Assembly (NCBI GenBank): GCA_027307405.1
Contig: DAHUXA010000020.1
Coordinates: 1 to 34,887 of the forward strand
Length of the DNA stretch: 34,887 bases
DNA from: Hyphomicrobiales bacterium
GTDB lineage: Bacteria; Pseudomonadota; Alphaproteobacteria; Rhizobiales; Xanthobacteraceae
Reading direction: 5' to 3'
The notes under the pieces were generated by a model. It ran no database searches. It saw only the letters and a list, made by a program, of their open reading frames with translations, and was not told the origin of the DNA. Of this stretch, positions 16,809 through 23,546 are shown piece by piece (position 1 is the stretch's first letter; each line of letters begins with the position of its first letter). The position numbers and the translations under genes were made by a program.

Positions 16809-17531
16809 GTGAGGAAAGCTAAATTGCTGTCGACCGTAGCAGTGGCGTTGTTATTGAGCGCTGGTATCGCATCGGCACAGGGCATGGGTAAAGACACGCC
16901 GGAGCGCGCGCCTGCAGCGCAGCAAAATGCGCCAGCCGAAAAGGTCGCACCGTCAATGAAGGGCAGCGAGCATAAGGCCCCGCAAACGACCGGACAGGCC
17001 ACCCCTGACCTGAAGTCCGGGAAGAAGGAAACGACCGGCCAGTCGCCAAAGTCGGACGCTGACGACAAGGCCCAGACACCCAGCCGGTCAACCGACAAAA
17101 TGGGTACGGACAATAAGCCGGGCGCTGCTGCGACCGGTAAGTCCGACGTGAAGGACGAGAAGGTCCGCTCCAAAACCGAGCAAAACGCTCAAAGCCCGAA
17201 CGGCGCGGCATCGAAGTCGACCCAATCGACCACCGAGCAGAACCGGGCCACAACTGGGCAGGGTGCAGCGGGCGGATCAGCAAAGCTCTCGACTGAGCAG
17301 CGCACTAAGATCACCTCGATCATCAAAGAGCAGAAAGTGGAACGCGTAAATCTGAACGTGTCGATCTCGGTCGGAACGCGCATTCCCGCTAATGTGCGCG
17401 TGCACCCACTGCCTCAGCAGGTAATCGTGATCTATCCGGAATGGCGTGGTTACGACTACATTCTGGTCGGCGATGAGATCGTGATCATTAATCCGCGTAC
17501 GCACGAGATCGTGGCTGTTATCGAAGCTTAA
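16809..17531 (+). CDS. Exported DUF1236 domain protein with long polar linker
   Basis: I choose the GTG at 16809 because AGGAGG precedes it by five bases and the product then opens with a proper signal peptide (KLLSTVAVALLLSAGIASAQG). The mature part has ~130 residues of low-complexity Lys/Thr/Ser/Ala/Gln sequence and then a C-terminal DUF1236 module (about 160-240) with HPLPQQVIVIYPEWRGYD and a closing THEIVAVIEA. DUF1236 proteins are secreted rhizobial proteins of unknown role. The track's longer ORF (16620) reads through the promoter and is rejected. A strong hairpin follows the gene, making it a single-gene unit, and an EcfG promoter precedes it. Confidence 0.88.
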   Translation: MRKAKLLSTVAVALLLSAGIASAQGMGKDTPERAPAAQQNAPAEKVAPSMKGSEHKAPQTTGQATPDLKSGKKETTGQSPKSDADDKAQTPSRSTDKMGTDNKPGAAATGKSDVKDEKVRSKTEQNAQSPNGAASKSTQSTTEQNRATTGQGAAGGSAKLSTEQRTKITSIIKEQKVERVNLNVSISVGTRIPANVRVHPLPQQVIVIYPEWRGYDYILVGDEIVIINPRTHEIVAVIEA

Positions 17532-17555
17532 CCGTTGCACGACGGTATTTGGTTG

Positions 17556-17579
17556 GCGGCCGGGAACTTTCCCGGCCGC
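17556..17579 (+). terminator. Hairpin after the DUF1236 gene
   Basis: An 11-bp perfect stem (GCGGCCGGGAA / TTCCCGGCCGC) lies 24 bp after the stop. The following bases are TTGCC with only a short T-run, so it is a strong hairpin with a weak U-tract, as is common in GC-rich alphaproteobacteria. Confidence 0.6.
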
Positions 17580-17633
17580 TTGCCATTTCATCGCCTTGTT
17601 TTGAAACTTTTTTCAAAAACCGCCCGGGTTCCG

Positions 17634-17658
17634 GGAACGACCGTCCCCCGCTTCCGTT
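17634..17658 (+). promoter_or_regulatory. EcfG-type general stress promoter upstream of the DUF3551-like gene
   Basis: GGAAC (17634-17638), 16-bp spacer, CGTT (17655-17658): an exact consensus match, 47 bp ahead of the ATG at 17706 and 55 bp after the preceding hairpin. Confidence 0.75.
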
Positions 17659-17705
17659 GTTCCGATTGCCGCCAGCCGGCATCACCCCCCATAGGGAGGC
17701 AAACG

Positions 17706-17978
17706 ATGAAATCGTTGACCACTCTCACCGCCGTCGCCGCGCTCATCGCTGGTATTTCTTTTGCCCAGGCACAGGGCACGATGGGTTCGCCGTCTTCAGG
17801 CAGCAGCATGCAGAAGTCTCAAACAATCGGAAGTTCGCCGTTTTGTATTAACACATCAGCGAGCGGTGCGCTTAATTGCAAGTATGCAAGTATGGCAGCC
17901 TGCGAAAAAGACGCGAAGCCACAGAACCTGAATTGCTCGCCGAACCCGAACAAGGGCACGACCGGCTCAAGACAGTAA
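17706..17978 (+). CDS. Secreted cysteine-containing miniprotein, DUF3551-like (90 aa)
   Basis: The ATG at 17706 has AGGGAGG eight bases ahead and gives 90 residues; the track's 147-residue version starts inside the preceding terminator/promoter region and is rejected. A signal peptide (TTLTAVAALIAGISFAQAQG) leads into a short Ser/Gly stretch and a C-terminal cysteine module (FCINTSASGALNCKYASMAACEKD..LNCSPNP) whose four Cys could form two disulfides. The arrangement resembles the DUF3551 family of small rhizobial periplasmic proteins, but I call this only as similarity. It has its own EcfG promoter and a very strong downstream hairpin. Confidence 0.78.
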   Translation: MKSLTTLTAVAALIAGISFAQAQGTMGSPSSGSSMQKSQTIGSSPFCINTSASGALNCKYASMAACEKDAKPQNLNCSPNPNKGTTGSRQ

Positions 17979-18007
17979 AAGTTAGTAAGTGAGTAGTGGC
18001 GTAGCGG

Positions 18008-18035
18008 CCCCGCGCCGGATCCATCCGGCGCGGGG
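18008..18035 (+). terminator. Very strong GC hairpin after the DUF3551-like gene
   Basis: A perfect 13-bp stem (CCCCGCGCCGGAT / ATCCGGCGCGGGG) with a CC loop starts 30 bp after the stop. No U-tract follows directly; a T-rich run comes about 20 bp later. It probably ends the transcript or stabilises its 3' end. Confidence 0.65.
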
Positions 18036-18086
18036 CTTCAACGCGCCGAAAAGACTTTTTTTCGCGGGTCGCGTGCGGCTTCGCAT

Positions 18087-18112
18087 GGAACGCGCGCGTG
18101 CATTGCGGCGTT
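18087..18112 (+). promoter_or_regulatory. EcfG-type general stress promoter upstream of csbD-like gene
   Basis: GGAAC (18087-18091), 17-bp spacer, CGTT (18109-18112): an exact consensus match, 38 bp ahead of the CsbD-family ATG. CsbD genes are known general-stress genes in bacteria, which supports the reading. Confidence 0.8.
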
Positions 18113-18150
18113 TAATTATTGAGACCATCAATTAGCAAACGAGGACCACA

Positions 18151-18333
18151 ATGAACAAAGATCGCGTGCAAGGCAGCGTCGAACAAGCGAAAGGCAAGAT
18201 AAAAGAAGTGGCCGGCAAGGCGACCGGCGACACCAAGCTCGAAACCGAAGGCAAGGCTCAGAAGACCGCTGGCAAGCTGCAAAATACGATCGGCGGAATG
18301 AAGGATGCGGTGAAGGAAGCCGTCGACGATTGA
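18151..18333 (+). CDS. CsbD family general stress protein (60 aa)
   Basis: A 60-residue, highly charged and glycine-containing helical protein, MNKDRVQGSVEQAKGKIKE followed by VAGKATGDTKLETEGKAQK, the CsbD family signature with its Lys/Gly repeats. Family members are cytoplasmic and induced by general stress (sigma-B in Bacillus); the molecular role is not settled. CGAGGA lies about eight bases before the ATG. The gene is a complete unit: exact EcfG promoter 38 bp ahead and an intrinsic terminator 31 bp behind. Confidence 0.93.
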   Translation: MNKDRVQGSVEQAKGKIKEVAGKATGDTKLETEGKAQKTAGKLQNTIGGMKDAVKEAVDD

Positions 18334-18364
18334 CGGCTGGCGGACCACACGTCCACTGCGGACG

Positions 18365-18386
18365 CCCGGCGCTTGCGCCGGGTTTT
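18365..18386 (+). terminator. Intrinsic terminator of the CsbD gene
   Basis: A perfect 8-bp stem CCCGGCGC / GCGCCGGG is followed at once by TTTT and then another T-run, 31 bp after the CsbD stop. This is the clearest rho-independent terminator in the window. Confidence 0.85.
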
Positions 18387-18455
18387 CCGTTTTGCGTGCT
18401 TCACCTAGCCGTCGCACGCTACTAGGCTTGCCTCGTCTAGACCGCGGAGGCGCCG

Positions 18456-18863
18456 ATGGAAGCCCTACTCGACAGCTATAAGGACCTCAGGCTGAAACTT
18501 GACGGCATGGTGCCGCCCGGCAACGGTTTTCACCGCAATTTGCTGTTCGACGCGCTCTACAGTTCGCTGCCGCGGGATCCGCAGGTGAAGGTGCAAATCT
18601 ACAATGCCGAGATTGTGCCAGGGGGCTACACCAATTGGCACAATGGCGCAGCGTTTTTCGTGGCGCTGCAAGGTGTCTTTGAGGCACATTTTCAGGAAGG
18701 AGTGCTGGTCAAAGCGAAGGCCGGCGACTGCTATTCAGAGCCGATCGCCAAATTCCACCGCGGGCATAACCCGCATCCCGAACTGCCGTATCTTTGCATC
18801 GGGGTATGTTTTACGTCTCCCGATCGCGAGCACGTCACAAATTCGATTGAACGCCCTTGGTAG
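18456..18863 (+). CDS. Single-domain cupin protein
   Basis: A 135-residue cytoplasmic protein with the cupin beta-barrel layout: NWHNGAAFFVALQGVFEAHF forms the first motif, with a possible metal-ligand His, and KAGDCYSEPIAKFHRGHNP carries the second motif histidines. GGAGG lies six bases before the ATG. The family is diverse (enzymes, regulators, binding proteins) and this member's role cannot be assigned. It follows the CsbD terminator, so it is probably transcribed separately, and no EcfG site is seen ahead of it. Confidence 0.8.
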   Translation: MEALLDSYKDLRLKLDGMVPPGNGFHRNLLFDALYSSLPRDPQVKVQIYNAEIVPGGYTNWHNGAAFFVALQGVFEAHFQEGVLVKAKAGDCYSEPIAKFHRGHNPHPELPYLCIGVCFTSPDREHVTNSIERPW

Positions 18864-18958
18864 ATGACGCGGCAGCACGCGCGGGGCTGCCATCACATTT
18901 TCGCGTTTGGAATAGTTGATGGCCCGTGTTTTGTTCTTCGTCTCGTGCAACTGAAAAG

Positions 18959-19429
18959 ATGCCCATGTCCCGCCGATCCGAGGTCAGCGCCGGCATCCTC
19001 GCGTTCCGCCGCAAGCCCCGGCTTGAAGTGCTGCTCGCGCATCCCGGTGGCCCTTACTGGCGAAACAAAGATGAAGGCGCCTGGTCGATTCCAAAAGGCA
19101 ACGTCGAATCCGGCGATCTGCTCGCCTGCGCCAAACGGGAATTCAATGAGGAAACGGGCCTCGTCGCTGCCGGGCAGTTCGTTGCGCTATCCCCGGTCCG
19201 TCAAAAGAGCGGCAAGGTGGTACATGCCTTTGCGCTCGAGGCTGACTTCGACCTCGTCGCGTTTTCCAGCAACAAGTTCGAAATGGAATGGCCACCGCAC
19301 TCAGGCAAACATCAGAGCTTTCCTGAAGTTGATCGTATCGCCTATTTCACCCTTGCCACCGCCCGCAGAAAGATCTTGCCGGGGCAGCGCCCCTTTATCG
19401 AAGAGTTGGTGGTGCAGCTTAAAACCTAA
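18959..19429 (+). CDS. Nudix hydrolase with a shortened Nudix box
   Basis: A 156-residue protein. SAGILAFRRKPRLEVLLAHPGG and WSIPKGNVESGD precede the Nudix helix REFNEETGL, whose metal-binding glutamates are intact. Compared with the consensus G-x5-E-x7-RE-U-x-EE-x-G-U, the segment between the glycine and RE is one residue short, and the first glutamate position reads Asp. Nudix enzymes hydrolyse nucleoside diphosphates linked to another group; substrate unknown. The start is ATG 18959 or ATG 18965; neither has a strong ribosome site. The stop overlaps that of the convergent GST gene by four bases. Confidence 0.88.
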   Translation: MPMSRRSEVSAGILAFRRKPRLEVLLAHPGGPYWRNKDEGAWSIPKGNVESGDLLACAKREFNEETGLVAAGQFVALSPVRQKSGKVVHAFALEADFDLVAFSSNKFEMEWPPHSGKHQSFPEVDRIAYFTLATARRKILPGQRPFIEELVVQLKT

Positions 19430-20106
19430 ACTCGTCGCACCGTAGGCCAATCGACCTCGTCTTCCGCAAGCACCCAGGTTTCGTTAAGCGCCGCGGTGCG
19501 CCACTCGCTCCAGGCCGGCAGCGCCATAACCGCATCCATATAGGCTTTCGTCGTGGCAGCAACATCAACGCCGTAGGTATGCAGACGCGCCACCACCGGC
19601 GCATACATTGCATCGGTCGCGCCGAATCGCCCGAACAAAAACGGTCCACCGTTCTTCAGGCCGTATAGCGAGCGGCATTCGGCCCACATCGCCTCGATGC
19701 GTTGTAGGTTGGCCAATGCCTCGGGCGTCAATTCGCGCTTGATGATTGGACGCCACATATTCATCGGCAGATGCCGGCGCAGCGGCAGGAAACCCGCATG
19801 CATTTCATTGGATATGGCGCGCGCAACCGCCCGCGCCGCACTGTCGGCCGGCCAAAGCCCGACGCCAGGGTATTTCTCCGCCAGGTATTCCAGGATCGCC
19901 AGCGATTCCCACACGCGTACACCCCCGTCGATCAGCGCCGGTACCTTGCCTGTGCCGGAAACCGGGCCAACAACCTGTTTGAAATTGGGTGAGTTGAGCG
20001 AAATCACGGTCTCTTCAAACGGAATGTTCGCCACTTTCATCGCGATCCACGGCCGCATCGACCAAGACGAATAGTTCTTGTTGCCGATAATCAGTTTCAG
20101 CGCCAT
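19426..20106 (-). CDS. Glutathione S-transferase family protein
   Basis: A 226-residue protein with an N-terminal thioredoxin fold opening LIIGNKNYSSWSMRPW (the NYSSW serine region fits the glutathione-activating position) and the GSH-contact segment VPALIDGGVRVWESLAI (VPAL followed by the E-S pair). A C-terminal all-helical domain follows. It should conjugate or bind glutathione in the cytoplasm. The ATG at 20106 is preferred; the track's first codon is a GTG directly before it. It begins 12 bases after the rhodanese stop, so the two are co-transcribed. Confidence 0.9.
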   Translation of the reverse strand: MALKLIIGNKNYSSWSMRPWIAMKVANIPFEETVISLNSPNFKQVVGPVSGTGKVPALIDGGVRVWESLAILEYLAEKYPGVGLWPADSAARAVARAISNEMHAGFLPLRRHLPMNMWRPIIKRELTPEALANLQRIEAMWAECRSLYGLKNGGPFLFGRFGATDAMYAPVVARLHTYGVDVAATTKAYMDAVMALPAWSEWRTAALNETWVLAEDEVDWPTVRRV

Positions 20107-20118
20107 CACAGCCCCGCT

Positions 20119-20517
20119 TTATTCAGGCGCGTCGACAGGGCCGCCGACCTTTTTCCAGGCGCCGAAGCCGCCCTGGATATGTGCAACGGGTTTAAGTCCC
20201 ATGCGCTGCGCCGTTTGCGCGGCAAGCGCGGAGCGCAAACCGCCGGCGCAAAAGAACACAAATTTCTTATCCTGCGCGAAGACCGGCTTGTGGTACGGGC
20301 TCTGTGGATCGATCCAAAACTCCAGCATGCCACGCGGGCAATGGAACGCGCCTGGCACCCGACCATCGCGCTTTAATTCGCGAATGTCGCGGATATCAAC
20401 CAGCACTGTGTCATCGCGGCCGGCGAGTTTAACGGCTTGCTCGATCGGCAATGTTTCAATCTCGCGCTCGGCAGCGTCGCACAAGGCTTTATATCCAACT
20501 GTGATGGTCTGCGGCAT
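20119..20517 (-). CDS. Single-domain rhodanese (sulfurtransferase)
   Basis: The ATG at 20517 (MPQTITVGYK) has GGAG about ten bases ahead and gives 132 residues; the longer track start adds a Cys-rich, non-family N-terminus. The catalytic loop FFCAGGLRS with Cys90 matches the active C-x-x-G-x-R-S loop. LVDIRDIRELKRDGRVPGAFH is the conserved substrate-domain start, and IQGGFGAWKK is the C-terminal signature. It should transfer sulfane sulfur from thiosulfate or a persulfide to a thiol acceptor. It lies in an operon with a glutathione S-transferase, which would fit glutathione persulfide handling (inference). Confidence 0.93.
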   Translation of the reverse strand: MPQTITVGYKALCDAAEREIETLPIEQAVKLAGRDDTVLVDIRDIRELKRDGRVPGAFHCPRGMLEFWIDPQSPYHKPVFAQDKKFVFFCAGGLRSALAAQTAQRMGLKPVAHIQGGFGAWKKVGGPVDAPE

Positions 20518-20631
20518 TGCTTTTCTCCGTGAGCGCATATGCTGGCAGAGCCCCAAGCCGCACTCAAGCCGAGCAGTTGAAGCTTGCCGTGCAAGCAGGC
20601 ACCATCGTGCACAAGGAGCCACGTGACCCCT

Positions 20632-21384
20632 ATGACAGCCCTTGCCTTTCCTGATCTCGCAGCCTGCGCCTGGTTCCTCAGCGCCTGGATTGTTTATTCG
20701 ATTGTGATCGAAAAAAGTGCGAAAGGCCGCACCAGCCTTAACGCACTCATGAATGGCTATCGTGACGAATGGATGGAGCGTTTGCTGGAGCGCGACATGC
20801 GTATGGTCGATGCCCAGGTCACGGCAGCGCTGCAGAATGGAACTGCGTTCTTCGCCTCCACCAGCCTCATCGCCATTGGTGGTGCGCTGACGCTGCTGCG
20901 CTCGAGCGACGAAATAATAATGACCGTCATGCCACTATTGCCGTTCGGCACCACACCGTCGCGCGGATTGTGGGACCTGAAGATGATGGGTTTGATTATC
21001 ATCTTCGTTTATGCGTTTTTTAAGTTTGCCTGGTCGTACCGGCTATTCAACTATTTCGCCATCATGGTCGGCGCGGCGCCACTACCCGCCGAAAAGGACA
21101 CCCCCGCGGCCCAAATTTTCGCGCACAGAGCGGCGAGGCTTTGCGCGGACGCGGGCCGCCATTTCAATCGCGGCCAGCGCGCCTTCTTCTTCGCGCTCGG
21201 CTATCTGGGCTGGTTTCTCGGCCCGATACCCTTTGCGCTATCGACCGCCGGCATTCTGATCGTAATGTGGCAGCGGCAATTTGCTTCCGATGCACGCAAA
21301 GCATTTGAAACGGATATCGCCGAACCAATGGCCGCGACGACGAAGCAGCGCAGCCTCAAGCCATCCCCATCAAGACGGCGATAG
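20632..21384 (+). CDS. DUF599 family membrane protein
   Basis: A ~250-residue polytopic protein with hydrophobic segments near the N-terminus (CAWFLSAWIVYSIVI), in the middle (FFASTSLIAIGGAL and MMGLIIIFVYAFFKFAWSYR) and at the end (ALGYLGWFLGPIPFALS). The charged RDEWMERLLERDMRMVDAQ between helices 1 and 2 is characteristic of DUF599, which has no known function. AAGGAG at 20613 serves either this ATG (13 bases away) or a GTG at 20623 (four bases away), so the true start is one of these two. Its 3' end overlaps the convergent 49-residue gene by 29 bases. Confidence 0.85.
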   Translation: MTALAFPDLAACAWFLSAWIVYSIVIEKSAKGRTSLNALMNGYRDEWMERLLERDMRMVDAQVTAALQNGTAFFASTSLIAIGGALTLLRSSDEIIMTVMPLLPFGTTPSRGLWDLKMMGLIIIFVYAFFKFAWSYRLFNYFAIMVGAAPLPAEKDTPAAQIFAHRAARLCADAGRHFNRGQRAFFFALGYLGWFLGPIPFALSTAGILIVMWQRQFASDARKAFETDIAEPMAATTKQRSLKPSPSRRR

Positions 21385-21505
21385 CGGCTACGATCAGCAC
21401 CGCCAGTGACGCAGCAAGCGTGGTGACGATCCGTTGATCGCTATATCCAGTTTCTTGATGACCGGCTGAATCCGCCGACGCCTGTGAATGGGAATTCAGT
21501 GACAT
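21356..21505 (-). CDS. Small tail-anchored-type membrane protein (49 aa)
   Basis: The ATG at 21505 with a GGGGG stretch ahead gives 49 residues: a polar Ser/His/Gln-rich N-terminus, then a single C-terminal hydrophobic helix (TTLAASLAVLIVAAIAVLMGMA). The track's ORF start at 21550 is less likely. It lies at the end of the recJ operon direction. I recognise no family; the coding call rests on the helix, the start context and gene direction, so it is moderate. Confidence 0.55.
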   Translation of the reverse strand: MSLNSHSQASADSAGHQETGYSDQRIVTTLAASLAVLIVAAIAVLMGMA

Positions 21506-21634
21506 GGGCGCCCCCTTTGAAAAGGCATGGCCTGGATGGTGCGCGAGCACGCCTACACGAACTCGGGCGCACGAATCGCCCTGATCGATAAGGTTATCAT
21601 TTTTGCTGTCTGGCGGCTTCGCGTGCGCGCTTTC

Positions 21635-23449
21635 TCAACTTCCAGCCAGATCCGCGAGCCGCAGTTGGACGCGCTCCTCGCCTTGCCAGCGATCAACAAC
21701 GATTTGACCGGCGGCGTGCAAGGCCCGCCCGCGATTTTCCAAAAGCGCCTTCCCAAGCGGCTGGCCAACGGCACGGAAGGCAATCGCGTTCACGAATTTT
21801 CCGTCGTTTGAGCGAAAGCGCGCGCGGATGTGATTCTCACCAACCGGATCGGCATACACAAGCGAGTGCGCCGGCAACGCCAGCAGCGGTTCCGGATTAC
21901 CTGCTCCATAAGGTCCGGCACGCGACAGCAGATCAGCGAGCGCAAGATTGAAACCGCCAGCAGCAATTGCTCCGTCGATCAATAGTGCATTCTCGCGCCG
22001 TGCGGCCTCGACCGGTGCCGCCAATGCATCTTCGAGAAAGGCGCGGAAGGCGCCGAGTGCACCCCTTTTCAGGGTTACCCCTGCGGCCATGGCATGCCCC
22101 CCGCCCTTGAGCAAAAGGCCTTCTTGCACTGCGCGGCGAACCGCACGGCCCAGGTCAACACCGGCGATCGATCGCCCGGAACCCGTGCCCATACCGCCGG
22201 GCTCCAGTGCAATCGCAAAGGCCGGACGGTCATAGCGCTCCTTCAAGCGCGCCGCGACCAGCCCAACCACGCCCGGGTGCCAGCCTTCGGCGGCGGTGAC
22301 AACGACCGCGCCCTTTTCTTCCAAGCCGAGAGCGGCGAGCGCCTCGGCTTCCGCTTGTGCCAATGTCGCCTGCTCGATCTGCTGCCGTTCACGGTTCAAT
22401 CGATCGAGTTCGACAGCAATGCGTGCAGCTTCGCTCGGGTCTTCCTCCAGAAGAAGGCGCACGCCGAGATCGGCGCGGCCGATGCGCCCACCGGCATTGA
22501 TGCGCGGCCCGAGCAGGAAGCCGAGATGCCAAGCCTCCGGCGGGCCCGAGAGCCGCGCCGCGTCCATCAGGCTCACGTGCCCGACGCGCTCGCGCCGGCG
22601 CAGCGCGATCAAACCCTTGGCGACGAAAGCGCGATTGAGACCCCGCAAAGGCACCACGTCGGCGACGGTACCGAGTGCCACAAGATGCAAGAGCGAGAGT
22701 AGATCAGGCTCACCCCGTGCGCCGGCCCAGAAATTGCGCTGGCGCAACTCGCGAGTGACGGCGACCAATGTCAGGAACACCAGCCCAACCGCAGCAAGGT
22801 GCCCGAGGCCGGACAGGTCGTCAGCCCGGTTTGGGTCAACGATAGCAACAGCGTCGGGAAGTTTTTCGTCGGCCTGATGATGGTCGATCACCACGGTTTC
22901 GAGACCGAGCTTTCTCGCTTCGGCGAGCGGCTCGAGACTGGTGATTCCGCAATCGACCGTGATCAGTAGTTTTGTGCTGCGGTCGGCGAAGGAGCGGATG
23001 GCATCCACGTTCGGTCCATAACCTTCGAAGATACGGTCCGGGATATGGATGATTGGATCCAGCCCGCAGTGGCGCAGGTAGTGGCAAAGCAACGCCGACG
23101 CGGTGGCACCGTCGACGTCATAGTCACCGAAGATAGCGACGCTTTCGCCACGAATGACGGCATCAGCGATGCGCGTCGATGCTGCCTCCATATCGGTTAG
23201 AGTGTGCGGGTCCGGCATGAGCCGCTTGATGGTGGGGTCGAGGAAACTCTCGACTTCATCCACATTCACATTCCGGCCAGCCAAGACACGCGCCAGCAGT
23301 TCGTCCAGGCCATGACGTTGCGCTATGGCCAGCGCCCGCGCCGATCCCCGCTCGTCGAGGCGGTCACGCCATGCCCGCCCGGTCAACGACTGTTGGACAC
23401 CGAGAAAGCAACGGTCACCGGGATTGAACTGTATTGCTGGCAGCGCCAT
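21635..23449 (-). CDS. recJ: Single-stranded-DNA-specific exonuclease RecJ
   Basis: A 604-residue member of the DHH phosphoesterase superfamily. Manganese ligands are seen in FGDYDVDGATASAL, ITVDCGIT and VVIDHHQADEKLP (DHH motif), followed by the helical GLGHLAAVGL and the DHHA1 region with GGGHAMAAGVT. RecJ degrades single-stranded DNA 5'-3' in RecF-pathway recombination and repair. I choose ATG 23449 (MALPAIQF); the track's start at 23647 would add 66 residues overlapping the upstream gene. It is the distal member of the aminotransferase/hom/glpX operon. Confidence 0.95.
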   Translation of the reverse strand: MALPAIQFNPGDRCFLGVQQSLTGRAWRDRLDERGSARALAIAQRHGLDELLARVLAGRNVNVDEVESFLDPTIKRLMPDPHTLTDMEAASTRIADAVIRGESVAIFGDYDVDGATASALLCHYLRHCGLDPIIHIPDRIFEGYGPNVDAIRSFADRSTKLLITVDCGITSLEPLAEARKLGLETVVIDHHQADEKLPDAVAIVDPNRADDLSGLGHLAAVGLVFLTLVAVTRELRQRNFWAGARGEPDLLSLLHLVALGTVADVVPLRGLNRAFVAKGLIALRRRERVGHVSLMDAARLSGPPEAWHLGFLLGPRINAGGRIGRADLGVRLLLEEDPSEAARIAVELDRLNRERQQIEQATLAQAEAEALAALGLEEKGAVVVTAAEGWHPGVVGLVAARLKERYDRPAFAIALEPGGMGTGSGRSIAGVDLGRAVRRAVQEGLLLKGGGHAMAAGVTLKRGALGAFRAFLEDALAAPVEAARRENALLIDGAIAAGGFNLALADLLSRAGPYGAGNPEPLLALPAHSLVYADPVGENHIRARFRSNDGKFVNAIAFRAVGQPLGKALLENRGRALHAAGQIVVDRWQGEERVQLRLADLAGS

Positions 23450-23546
23450 CGCCGTATGCCGTTGGCGGGACGGGATCGCCCCGTTGAGAATCGGTTGTCG
23501 GAAGTCCCATATAGTGACGAAGGCTGCGGGCGCACACCAGTGCGGA

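Noticed and set aside
22094-22702. 202-aa plus-strand ORF inside recJ
   Set aside because: Antisense shadow of the DHHA1 half of recJ; no motif, no ribosome site.
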